Of a stretch of 64,000 nucleotides of DNA, positions 34,823 to 42,710 are shown one piece after another. Numbering within the stretch: position 1 is the first letter of the stretch; each line of letters opens with the position of its first letter. Location of the stretch: contig JAVBLI010000009.1 of the NCBI GenBank assembly GCA_031553595.1, positions 387,265 to 451,264 of the forward strand. The letters run 5' to 3'. Position numbers and translations under genes: made by a program. This DNA comes from RGIG3701 sp031553595. Lineage in GTDB: Bacteria; Planctomycetota; Planctomycetia; Pirellulales; Thermoguttaceae. Under the pieces are notes generated by a model. That model saw only the letters and a list, made by a program, of their open reading frames with translations, was not told where the DNA came from and ran no database searches.

Positions 34823-35725
34823 ATGGAAAAAACGATTGCCCGATTTCTGCAATATCTGGTGGTGGAGCGGAACGCGTCCGATTTTACGGTGAAAAGTTAC
34901 CGTGAGGACATGATCGCGCTGATGGAGTATCTGCTTGCCAGCCGTCATGGCAAGGCCCCGAAGCCGGCGGAGATTACACTCTCCGAGCTGCGTTCTTATG
35001 TTTCCGCGATGAACGAGGCGGAATATTCGCCGTCGACGATTTCCCGCCGCCTGGCATCTCTGCGGACGTTTTTTAAATTCTGCCAGCGGGAGGAAGTGCT
35101 GGATACGAACCCCGCGAAATTTTTACGAAATCCACGAAGTCGGCGGAAGTTGCCTCATTTTCTGACGACGGAAGATATGAAGCGGCTGCTGGAATCGCCG
35201 AATCCGCTGGAGCATGCGGGCCTGCGTGACCGGGCGATTCTGGAGGTCATGTATTCGGGTGGGCTGCGGGTGAGCGAGCTGGTGGGCCTGAATGACGGCG
35301 ATGTGGATTATGAAGAAGGGGTGATGACCATCCGCGGAAAGGGGAAGAAGGAGCGGCTGGCGCTGCTGGGGCCGTACGCCGCCGAGGCCCTGATGGTGTG
35401 GCAGAAAGAGCGAAACATCCACCCGAGCCAGAAATTGCGGGAGAACACGCCGGTCTTCACGAATAAATATGGCCGACGGATCACCACGCGGAGTATCGGG
35501 CGGATGCTCGAAAAATACCTGAAAGAGACGGGCCTGGACATCCGCACCAGTCCGCACACGCTGCGTCACAGTTTCGCGACCCACCTGCTGGACCGCGGCG
35601 CGGACATCCGCAGCGTTCAGGAACTGCTGGGGCATAAAAGCCTGGAGACCACGCAGATTTACACCCACATTAGCACCGCCAATCTGCTGGCGATTTACGA
35701 AAAAGCCCACCCGAGAGCGAAATGA
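34823..35725 (+). CDS. xerC: tyrosine recombinase XerC/XerD
   Basis: 300 residues. N-terminal SAM-like DNA-binding domain (1-90), then the catalytic domain with Arg in SGGLRVSELVG (about 150), Lys in GKGKKERLA, HTLRHSF (about 245-251), LLGHKS and the nucleophile Tyr in IYTHIS (about 279). It resolves chromosome dimers at dif. XerC and XerD are hard to tell apart by eye. No integrase-like features or att sites are near, so it is a housekeeping enzyme. The stop is in a heptamer repeat. Confidence 0.9.
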   Translation: MEKTIARFLQYLVVERNASDFTVKSYREDMIALMEYLLASRHGKAPKPAEITLSELRSYVSAMNEAEYSPSTISRRLASLRTFFKFCQREEVLDTNPAKFLRNPRSRRKLPHFLTTEDMKRLLESPNPLEHAGLRDRAILEVMYSGGLRVSELVGLNDGDVDYEEGVMTIRGKGKKERLALLGPYAAEALMVWQKERNIHPSQKLRENTPVFTNKYGRRITTRSIGRMLEKYLKETGLDIRTSPHTLRHSFATHLLDRGADIRSVQELLGHKSLETTQIYTHISTANLLAIYEKAHPRAK

Positions 35726-35838
35726 ATGTGAAATAAAGAAATGAGAAAATGAAGGAACGCGCGCGAAATTATTATTTCAGGAGGGGATTAACACCACGCC
35801 AGCATTTCTTTATTCCTTTATTTTTCATTTCTCATTTT
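35722..35838. repeat. heptamer palindrome H8 between convergent xerC and sulfatase
   Basis: GAAATGAATGTGAAATAAAG and AAATGAGAAAATG units face CATTTCTTTATTCC and CATTTCTCATTTTTT. The xerC TGA is in the left arm, and the right arm reaches into the last codons of the sulfatase gene. Confidence 0.75.
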
Positions 35839-37316
35839 TTCTCCAGCGTCCGCTTCACTGCCGCGCACATTTCGTGGACCACGTCCGGGTGGTCGGCGGC
35901 GACGTTTTTCGTCTGGGAAGGATCCGCGGCCAGGTCATAAAGCTCGGATTTCTCACCGTTATTATACACCAGGAACCAGCGGTCGGTGCGGAAGGACAGG
36001 TTTCGCGACGCTTCCAGCAGCAGCTCCGTCCGGGCTTCCGATTTTTGGCCCAAGAGTGCCGCGAGATGATTTTCGCTGTCCAGTCCGGTGGGGAGTTCCT
36101 GGGCTGTGAGCGCGGCGAAGGTCGCGAGGAAGTCCACCTGGCAGAAAATCGCGCTGGACACTTGCGGCTTCACCTTTCCCTTCCAGTACACGATAAACGG
36201 CACGTGCATCCCGCCGTCATACCGGCTGTATTTCCCGCCGCGGAGAATCCCGCCGGGGGCGTGATGGGTTCCTTCGTTTTTCACCGCGGACTGGTCATAA
36301 TATCCGTCATTGAGCACCATGCCGTTATCGCTGGTGAAGACGATCAGCGTATTCTCCAACTGTCCCAGCGTTTCCAGTTCCGCGATCAACTCGCCGACCT
36401 GCGCGTCCAGCTCGGCGATCACATCCCCGCGTGGCCCAAGCTCCGACTTCCCCACAAAACGCGCGTTCGGCATCCGCGGCACATGCGGCTGATGCAGGGC
36501 GTAATACAGAAAGAACGGCTTCTCCGCCGCGACGGAGTCCGCCACGAACTTCCTCGCTTTGGCACTGAAGAGATCCGCCATGTTTTCGTCCACCCAGCGG
36601 GCCGCGACGCCGCCGGTCTGGAAGCCGATGCGCCCCACGCCGTTCACCACGCTGTCCGCGTGGCCGTGCGACGGTTTCATTTTTGTCATCAGTTCCGGGT
36701 TTAGAGCGCCGGTCGGCTCGCCCGGAAAATTATGCTGATACGAAACCCGCAGCGGGTCATCTTTCTCCAGCCCCACGACGAACTGATTTTCGATATACAC
36801 CGTGGGCGTGCGATCATTGGTGGCCGCCATGATGAAGGAGTAATCGAAACCGACGTCCTTCAGGCCGGGCTTTATCTCCGCGTTCCAGTCCTGCTGACCA
36901 TCGGCCAGGCCGAGATGCCATTTCCCGACCGCCGCGGTGGCGTAACCCGCGTGCTGAAACATTCGCGGCAAGTTTACCCGCTGGAGGTCAATGATCAGCG
37001 GCGCGTTCCCCGGCAGGATACTGGCGTGCGGATTTCGGATGGGGTAAAGCCCCGTGATCAGCGCGAATCGGCTCGGCGTACACGTCGCGCTGGTGGCATA
37101 CCCCCGCGTAAAGCGGATGCCCTCCGCCGCGAGTTTATCCAGGCACGGCGTCTGTACTGCCTTCGCGCCGTAACAGCTTAAGTCGCCGATTCCCAGATCG
37201 TCCGCCAGAATCACGATCACGTTCGGCCGGGGAGGCGTCTGGGCAGTCGCCGTCACCGCGATCATCACGGACGCCATGAAAACCACGCAGGCGTGAAATG
37301 CGAAAAAGCGTTTCAT
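35832..37316 (-). CDS. secreted formylglycine-dependent sulfatase
   Basis: 494 residues. Signal peptide (VVFMASVMIAVTATAQ). RPNVIVILADDLGIGDLSCYG carries the metal-binding Asp pair, and CTPSR (Cys79-Arg83) is the type I sulfatase motif whose Cys becomes formylglycine. GKWHLG and TSDNG are further active-site blocks. It probably removes sulfate from polysaccharides in the periplasm or outside the cell. A maturase is not adjacent. The freed sulfate might be taken up by the importer at 28799-32976. Confidence 0.92.
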   Translation of the reverse strand: MKRFFAFHACVVFMASVMIAVTATAQTPPRPNVIVILADDLGIGDLSCYGAKAVQTPCLDKLAAEGIRFTRGYATSATCTPSRFALITGLYPIRNPHASILPGNAPLIIDLQRVNLPRMFQHAGYATAAVGKWHLGLADGQQDWNAEIKPGLKDVGFDYSFIMAATNDRTPTVYIENQFVVGLEKDDPLRVSYQHNFPGEPTGALNPELMTKMKPSHGHADSVVNGVGRIGFQTGGVAARWVDENMADLFSAKARKFVADSVAAEKPFFLYYALHQPHVPRMPNARFVGKSELGPRGDVIAELDAQVGELIAELETLGQLENTLIVFTSDNGMVLNDGYYDQSAVKNEGTHHAPGGILRGGKYSRYDGGMHVPFIVYWKGKVKPQVSSAIFCQVDFLATFAALTAQELPTGLDSENHLAALLGQKSEARTELLLEASRNLSFRTDRWFLVYNNGEKSELYDLAADPSQTKNVAADHPDVVHEMCAAVKRTLEKK

Positions 37317-37359
37317 GTTATTTTCCTCCCAAGATTAGATGTCAAAATGAGGTGTCGGC

Positions 37360-37510
37360 AAGAACAGCAGCCGGGAATGGAGCGAAGCGAAATGACCGGA
37401 TAGAAATGGGAAATGTCCTGCTATTCTAATCGGGCTTCAGGAAGTGGGGAGGGAGTTTTCACTTCTTATCCGGTCTCTGCGCTAACGCTCCATTCCAGGC
37501 TGCTGTTCTT
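37360..37510. repeat. palindromic element P1, copy D (with central insertion)
   Basis: GAACAGCAGCCGGGAATGGA and CCATTCCAGGCTGCTGTTC ends, inner ATGACCGGATAGAA and TTATCCGGTCTC. The middle is about 40 bp longer than in the other copies. Confidence 0.82.
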
Positions 37511-37535
37511 GTGAGTAAATTAACCTGGTACCGTT

Positions 37536-38432
37536 CTAATAAATTTTCACTGCCACGCCGGTTTCCTCGTGGATTCTGGCGGCGATCGGCTCCAGGTATT
37601 CCGTTTCCAGACGGGTGCAGGCCTCCACGGCCGTGCGGCGGCAGACGGAGTGAAGCTGGATGTGATCGATTTTTCCGCCCGCGGCGAGAATATCCTGAAT
37701 CCGCCTGCGGTACGCCGCCAGCTCCGTCTCGGCGGGCGCTTCCCCGTTCATGCGGCAAAAAAGCGTCTGAATCACCACGGGGGTCTTCTTCGCCACGTCC
37801 GTAATCCCCGCCAGGATTTCCGAAAACGGCACCCGCGAACGATCAATTTCCTGATAATACGCCTCCGTGCCGGCATCCAGTTTCGCCCAGATTTCGCCGT
37901 TATTCGCCATGAGTTTTTCCAGCGCCGCATGCACTTCCGGCTGCCGAAACCGTGTGGCGTTCGTGATCAGCACCAGCTTCATTTCCTTCGCCGCCTGCCG
38001 CATGTCGTCCGGATGACCGTACTCCATGAATTTCTGACGCACATCCGCCGCGATGTCCACAGCCTGGGCAAACACCGGCGAAATCGTCGGCTCACCATCC
38101 CCGCTGAACGCCACGTCATTCACCCGCCGCAACTCTCGCGGCACATCCCGAAACACCGCATCTTCAAAAATCTGTCCGCTGAGGGCGTACGCCACGCATG
38201 TCCGCAGCTCTTCCCGCAGTTTTTCCAGGTCGAATGCCGGCAGCTTCCGCGTCTGGCAGTGATCCACCTGGCAGTACACACACCGAAAATTACAGTCGCC
38301 CGCCGGGTTAATATTAATGCCCACCGAAATCCCGCGCGACCGCCGGCTCAAAACCGGATACACGTAATCATAATCCATCCAAAAACGGTCGTGGTTTCTG
38401 TAAAGCTCGTGATGGGATGTCCCGGGTTCCAT
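37536..38432 (-). CDS. radical SAM protein of unknown function
   Basis: 298 residues. The 4Fe-4S motif CNFRCVYC (Cys47, 51, 54) is followed by FSGDGEPTISP, the SAM-binding glycine motif, and LVLITNATRF. VGININPAGDCNFRCVYCQV resembles a radical SAM group common in planctomycetes. The reaction is unknown; the lack of extra C-terminal Cys clusters argues against twitch or SPASM peptide-modifying types. No precursor peptide gene is adjacent. Confidence 0.82.
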   Translation of the reverse strand: MEPGTSHHELYRNHDRFWMDYDYVYPVLSRRSRGISVGININPAGDCNFRCVYCQVDHCQTRKLPAFDLEKLREELRTCVAYALSGQIFEDAVFRDVPRELRRVNDVAFSGDGEPTISPVFAQAVDIAADVRQKFMEYGHPDDMRQAAKEMKLVLITNATRFRQPEVHAALEKLMANNGEIWAKLDAGTEAYYQEIDRSRVPFSEILAGITDVAKKTPVVIQTLFCRMNGEAPAETELAAYRRRIQDILAAGGKIDHIQLHSVCRRTAVEACTRLETEYLEPIAARIHEETGVAVKIY

Positions 38433-38564
38433 GTTTCACCTGATTTTTTGTTGAGATCACGCCCCATTTTTTGGTCCGATCCGCCGAGGCATGCGTTTTC
38501 TTTTAAATATAATGGAAATGGCCAAAAATTCAAGTCTCGAAAGCCGTGAAGACCCGCCGCGTGA

Positions 38565-38594
38565 CAAAAAAAGCATGCCCCGAAGGACATGCTG
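38565..38594 (-). terminator. intrinsic terminator of the 38636 gene
   Basis: On the minus strand GCATGTCC, UUCG tetraloop, GGGCATGC, then seven T. It lies 42 bp after the stop codon. Confidence 0.88.
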
Positions 38595-38635
38595 CAATGA
38601 ATGATCGACCGTCGCGCGGCCCTGCCGGCATCCGG

Positions 38636-39622
38636 TCAGAACGACGGACCGTACGGATTAATATCAAAATCATACGAGTTGTCCAGCAGCGACGAATACG
38701 GATTAATGTTCCGCGGCGTGTTCGTGTTCGCGTCTTTATTGGGGAGTTCCTGTGCCGCCGGCGGGGTCAGCGTGGTGCTTCCTCCCCCCGAAATGCCGTA
38801 AGTGGCCGGAGACGTCGCCCCGCCACCGAAACCGTAAGACGCTCCGAGCCCACTGTTCACATTACCGTAAGTCGCGCCGTACCGCCCCTGATTCTGCTGC
38901 CGCATGGTGTCGGCATTCTGCTGCTCCTGCACGGCACGCATTTCGCGCTGCATGGCTTCCTTGTCCTGCTGGGCTTCGAGGGCCGGCTTCACATAAAAAT
39001 TGTAATTGTCGATCCCCGTGCGGTTCCCGGTGCGATACAAATTCATCCACGGACTGAAATTGGCAGGCGTTTTGTAGTCCGCGAACGGCTTCTGAACATT
39101 CGCCGGCGTCCCCGCGCCATACTGCACCGGCACGGAATTGATCCGCTCCCCCTGCTTGGGATACGGGTTCAGATACTGCGTCTGCGGGTTTTTATTGGCC
39201 GGCTGATACGGATTCATCGCATTCGGCGAATGACTTATTCCCGGCGACCCGGCACTCGGAACTCCAGCACCGGGAGCGGTGGGCAACTTCCCCAGATCTT
39301 CGGGCAGGCCGCCGACTCCTCCGGTGATCTCTCCGACGACGGAATTGGGCGTCCGCGTGGCCGGCGTGTTCGTCGAGACGCCGCCATTCGGAACCGTTCC
39401 GTTTCCGCCGAACCCCGCTGGTGCGGAAGCCCCAGGTGCGGATTCCACCTTCGGGGCGGACACACCGCCGCTGGCTCCTTTTCCATGATATCCGTAGCGG
39501 CCTGAATCATATTTATAATCGCCCGGGTTCGGCCCGCGATACTGAGCTTCCGCCGACATAACCGCCGTAAACGTCATGAGACAGATAACCGTCAGGCCGA
39601 TCCAATTTGTTTTCGTTTTCAT
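38636..39622 (-). CDS. secreted Gly/Asn/Pro/Gln-rich protein
   Basis: 328 residues, not recognised. A signal peptide (IGLTVICLMTFTAVMSAEA) is followed by low-complexity sequence rich in Gly, Pro, Asn, Ser, Gln and Tyr, with one more ordered helix (ALEAQQDKEAMQREMRAVQE). No catalytic motif. It may be a surface or envelope structural protein. It has its own well-formed promoter and terminator, so it is a single-gene unit. AGGAG precedes the ATG. Confidence 0.72.
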   Translation of the reverse strand: MKTKTNWIGLTVICLMTFTAVMSAEAQYRGPNPGDYKYDSGRYGYHGKGASGGVSAPKVESAPGASAPAGFGGNGTVPNGGVSTNTPATRTPNSVVGEITGGVGGLPEDLGKLPTAPGAGVPSAGSPGISHSPNAMNPYQPANKNPQTQYLNPYPKQGERINSVPVQYGAGTPANVQKPFADYKTPANFSPWMNLYRTGNRTGIDNYNFYVKPALEAQQDKEAMQREMRAVQEQQNADTMRQQNQGRYGATYGNVNSGLGASYGFGGGATSPATYGISGGGSTTLTPPAAQELPNKDANTNTPRNINPYSSLLDNSYDFDINPYGPSF

Positions 39623-39690
39623 GATGAACTCCTTTCGGAAATAGCACCCGAGTGAAATGTGCGCGAGCTTCCATAGCTTCCACTAATATT

Positions 39691-39719
39691 ATTATACCTT
39701 AATCGCATCATACATTCAA
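39691..39719 (-). promoter_or_regulatory. sigma70-type promoter of the 38636 gene
   Basis: Minus strand TTGAAT, 17-bp spacer, TATAAT; predicted leader of about 60 nt. Confidence 0.75.
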
Positions 39720-39809
39720 TTACTTTTTTCGAAAAGAGCAAAAATCTGAAAAAAACAGGTTCGTTTGGCGGAAATTTTGGAAAAAAGTGAAAATTTTTCA
39801 GGAAAACGC

Positions 39810-39837
39810 TTGCAATTGCAGGAAAGGGTGCTATACT
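39810..39837 (+). promoter_or_regulatory. promoter upstream of mraZ
   Basis: TTGCAA, 16-bp spacer, TATACT, divergent from the 39691 promoter. The start codon of mraZ is about 175 bp downstream. Confidence 0.6.
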
Positions 39838-40018
39838 CAGATGTGTGGGAGATGAGCCCGGTTAGGCAGTGAAATGAATCATAATTGTGGGTTTTTTGCC
39901 CAAATTGAATTTTCACCGCCGCCCGTTCCTCGCCCCATATCCAAAATGTCCTTTTTTTACTCCCCTGCTCGTGACACCGGAAGGAACCGAAAGCACGGCA
40001 CTTGCATGACCTTTCCTC

Positions 40019-40504
40019 ATGAATGCCTCGGCTAAGTTAATCCTCGGTGAATATCAGCGGACGCTGGATGAGCGGTTTCGCCTTTCCGTTCCCACGGAAA
40101 TGTGCGACCTGCTGACCGGCGAAGGGCAGGACTGCGTTCTCTCCAAGGAGCGGACCGGCTGCCTGGGCCTCTGGAACGCGGGGCTTTGGAATGAAAAAAT
40201 GCGGCAGGGAATCGAATTGATTGAAAAAAAGATCGAAACCGGACGGCTGGAAGGTCGCGTGGCGGAAGTTCAGAAACTGGCCCGCATGCTCTCCGCACGG
40301 CACCGGACGATTCAACTCGCCGGACGTGGGAGGCTAGTGCTGCCGGAAGGATTTCGGGAGTTTCTGGGCGTCGAGCCGGGCGGTGAAATCGTGATCGTCG
40401 GCGCGGGCCTTTGCGTCGAGCTTTGGAATCCGAAAGAGTGGCTCCTGTACCAGGAAAGTCAGGTTACCGAATTCCACGACATTTTCAATGAACTTTCCCA
40501 ATAG
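40019..40504 (+). CDS. mraZ: MraZ-like transcriptional regulator
   Basis: 161 residues with two SpoVT/AbrB-like half-domains: LGEYQRTLDERFRLSVP at the start and LAGRGRLVLPEGFREFLGV near 105. MraZ normally heads the division and cell-wall cluster and binds its own promoter. Here no mraW, fts or mur gene follows; the transcript ends at a terminator at 40670. The first DxxxR box is atypical (LDERFR for LDxKGR). It may regulate at a distance or have a new role. Confidence 0.85.
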   Translation: MNASAKLILGEYQRTLDERFRLSVPTEMCDLLTGEGQDCVLSKERTGCLGLWNAGLWNEKMRQGIELIEKKIETGRLEGRVAEVQKLARMLSARHRTIQLAGRGRLVLPEGFREFLGVEPGGEIVIVGAGLCVELWNPKEWLLYQESQVTEFHDIFNELSQ

Positions 40505-40669
40505 CACAAAAGAGACAAAAAATCATCGACGACTGGCGAAAAGACTCGCTTAATTCCGTTTTCATGGATGGGTATCCGTGTCGGAGTGTAAATCCAGCGG
40601 CCTCGGCCGCACCCCCCCCTGGGTCCGTATGGCCCACCTTTTTTGCCGGTCGCCGATGTTTCTTTATAG

Positions 40670-40707
40670 AAAAGGCACACCTCCTCCGCGGGGCGTGCCT
40701 TTTTGTT
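40670..40707 (+). terminator. intrinsic terminator after mraZ
   Basis: AAAAGGCAC and GTGCCTTTT arms with a CCTCCTCCGCGGGG loop region, then a run of T. Confidence 0.85.
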
Positions 40708-40798
40708 TTTTCAAGCGGCTGCGCACGGAAAAACAAAGTTTTGGGACAAAAAATACGTCGAAAATCGAAAATTTTGTCGTAAATACCCGTCGCGCTCC

Positions 40799-40828
40799 TT
40801 GACAAGAGGGGGAAAATGCCGTTTAATT
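40799..40828 (+). promoter_or_regulatory. promoter of the RRM protein gene
   Basis: Perfect TTGACA, 18-bp spacer, TTAATT. The predicted start near 40836 leaves a leader of about 220 nt. Confidence 0.6.
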
Positions 40829-40835
40829 CATAATT

Positions 40836-41055
40836 GATAGATAAAAAGCTCCCTTGTGACTGAATGTTTCGCGTTTTGTTCGATAGGTGCTGCTGGAATC
40901 GGTTAAGTTGAAGATTCAGTCCTCTTTGCCCGGATCCGTTATCTGCAATGGATAAAAAGGTGGTGCCGCCTGTGATTCCCGGCACCTTGGTATTCTCTGC
41001 TTGCCGTTCAGGGGAATGCCAATCTAATGATCGCGCGACGGCTGGATTAGGTATC
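40836..41055 (+). promoter_or_regulatory. long structured 5' leader of the RRM gene
   Basis: Four helices can be drawn: GACTGAAT (40858) with ATTCAGTC (40914), ATCC (40934) with GGAT (40950), GGTGCCG (40962) with CGGCACC (40980), and TTGGTATTC (40987) with GAATGCCAA (41014, one G-U). No short reading frame is convincing. It may be a cis-regulatory RNA, for example temperature-responsive or bound by the encoded protein. Confidence 0.55.
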
Positions 41056-41361
41056 ATGAAAATTTATGTAGGAAATCTGTCGTACAAGTGCACAGAGGGC
41101 GAGTTGCGGGAGCAGTTCGAGAAGTTTGGTAGCGTCGGCCAGGTTACGATGATTACGGATCGTGAGACGGGCCGTCCGAAGGGATTTGCGTTCGTTGAAA
41201 TGGATAATCGCGAGCAGGCCGAGGCCGCGATTAACGCCTTGAATGGTGCCACGCTGGGCGAAAGAGCGATCGTTGTCAACGAAGCGCGTCCGCAGCAGCC
41301 CCGCACCGGTGGCGGCGGCGGTGGCGGCCGGCGTTTCAATGATGGAAACCGTCGCTATTAA
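41056..41361 (+). CDS. single-RRM RNA-binding protein with Gly-rich tail
   Basis: 101 residues. RNP2 is IYVGNL (3-8) and RNP1 is KGFAFVEM (42-49), with both aromatic positions filled, so RNA binding is likely. The tail is Gly/Arg-rich (TGGGGGGGRRFNDGNRRY). Such proteins in cyanobacteria and planctomycetes are often cold-induced. The frame continues upstream to 40948 but that part is leader RNA. A terminator follows. Confidence 0.93.
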   Translation: MKIYVGNLSYKCTEGELREQFEKFGSVGQVTMITDRETGRPKGFAFVEMDNREQAEAAINALNGATLGERAIVVNEARPQQPRTGGGGGGGRRFNDGNRRY

Positions 41362-41391
41362 TCGCGGTGGGGTTCGTCAAAAGAACAGAAT

Positions 41392-41427
41392 AAAGGTGGG
41401 GAACTCGCGTTTTCCACCTTTTTTTGT
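41392..41427 (+). terminator. intrinsic terminator after the RRM gene
   Basis: AAAGGTGG and CCACCTTT arms, 14-nt loop, then seven T. Confidence 0.88.
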
Positions 41428-41463
41428 GTAAAGAACGCCATGTTTATTGAAAACTGCAAGAAT

Positions 41464-41553
41464 TCACCACAGAGAGCACGGAGGTCACCGAGAGAATTTT
41501 TCCATCCCCGGCTGTCCCTCTCTGTGTTCTTTGTGTTCTCTGTGGTGAAATAA
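41464..41553. repeat. palindrome H13 of CACAGAG-type units
   Basis: CACCACAGAGAGCACGGAG and the inverse CTCTGTGTTCTTTGTGTTCT continuing CTGTGGTG. Same architecture as the heptamer palindromes, with a different unit. Confidence 0.75.
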
Positions 41554-41598
41554 ATGTTTAGGAGTTAATTGTTTTAACGAGCGTGTTTGGAGCTGAAA

Positions 41599-42519
41599 AT
41601 GAAAGTTACGGAAAATATTCTCCAGACCGTGGGCGGCACGCCGCTGGTACGGGTGGGGAAGATGAACGCAGGGCGTGCGGAGGTGCTGGCGAAGGTCGAG
41701 TATTTTAACCCCGGCGGAAGTGTGAAAGACCGGCTGGCGCTGGCGCTGGTCGCGGACGGTGAAAAGCGGGGCGTGCTGGCGCCGGGCGGGCTGATCGTGG
41801 AGCCCACCAGCGGGAACACGGGGATTGGGCTGGCGATGGTCGCCGCGGTGCGGAGGTATCGGCTGGTGCTGACCATGCCGGAAACCATGAGCGTGGAGCG
41901 GCGGAAACTCCTGGCGGCGTATGGTGCCCAGCTTGTGCTGACGGACGGCGCGGCGGGGATGGCCGGGGCCATTCAAAAGGCGGGGGAAATCGTGGCCGAG
42001 AATCCCGGCGCGTTCATGCCCCAGCAGTTCGAGAACCCCGCGAATTCCGCCTGGCACAAAAAAACCACGGCCGTCGAAATTTGGGACGGCACGGACGGCC
42101 GCGTGGATGCCTTCGTCGCGGGCGTCGGCACGGGCGGCACGCTCACCGGCGTGGGCGAATTCCTGAAAGAGAAAAATCCGGACGTACGGATCGTCGCGGT
42201 CGAGCCGTCCGACTCACCGGTGCTCTCGGGGGGAAAGGCGGGGCCGCATAAATTACAGGGCATCGGAGCGGGGTTCGTGCCGAAAATTCTGAACCGCGAG
42301 ATCATCTCGGAAGTCGTCCCAGTCACCGCCGAGGACGCCGGCCGCACGGCACGGGAAGCTGCCACACGCGAGGGACTTCTGGTTGGCATCTCCTCCGGCG
42401 CCGCACTGTTCGCGGCGCTTGAACTCAGCCGTCGTGAAGAATTCGCAGGAAAGCGGATCGTCGTGATCCTGCCGGACAGCGGGGAGCGGTATCTGTCGAG
42501 CTGGCTGTTTGAAGAATAG
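41599..42519 (+). CDS. cysK: cysteine synthase (O-acetylserine sulfhydrylase)
   Basis: 306 residues. PLP-binding Lys is in NPGGSVKDRLAL (about residue 41), the substrate loop is PTSGNTGIGLA, and GVGTGGTLTGVGEFLKEKNP and ISSGAALFAAL bind phosphate. It makes cysteine from O-acetylserine and sulfide. The ATG at 41599 has GGAG 6 bp upstream; a TTG 12 bases earlier is in frame. It is a logical sink for the sulfur imported by the Cys transporter, but it is 8.6 kb away. No cysE is adjacent. Confidence 0.95.
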   Translation: MKVTENILQTVGGTPLVRVGKMNAGRAEVLAKVEYFNPGGSVKDRLALALVADGEKRGVLAPGGLIVEPTSGNTGIGLAMVAAVRRYRLVLTMPETMSVERRKLLAAYGAQLVLTDGAAGMAGAIQKAGEIVAENPGAFMPQQFENPANSAWHKKTTAVEIWDGTDGRVDAFVAGVGTGGTLTGVGEFLKEKNPDVRIVAVEPSDSPVLSGGKAGPHKLQGIGAGFVPKILNREIISEVVPVTAEDAGRTAREAATREGLLVGISSGAALFAALELSRREEFAGKRIVVILPDSGERYLSSWLFEE

Positions 42520-42543
42520 GGGTTAGGGGTTTGGGATTAGAGA

Positions 42544-42665
42544 AAAACAACAGCCGGGAACGAAGTGAAGCGAAGCGTAACGAGAATGACCGGATAGAAT
42601 GGCGAAATCATTTTCCACTTCTATCCGGTCATTGCGCTGACGCTTCATTCCCGGCTGTTGTTTCC
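42544..42665. repeat. palindromic element P1, copy E
   Basis: AAACAACAGCCGGGAACGAAG and CTTCATTCCCGGCTGTTGTTT ends, inner ATGACCGGATAGAA and TTCTATCCGGTCAT. Lies between convergent cysK and nrdJ. Confidence 0.88.
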
Positions 42666-42710
42666 ACAAGTTGCATTGCGCTCCACTTGCGGCTCATTCA
42701 TTTCATCTTC

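Noticed and set aside
34823..35725. Phage or integron integrase
   Set aside because: The protein is standard XerC/D length with no att sites, cassettes or phage genes around it.
40505..40669. Small stable RNA such as SRP or 6S RNA after mraZ
   Set aside because: None of the conserved SRP loop or 6S features is present; a mraZ 3' region ending in a terminator explains it.
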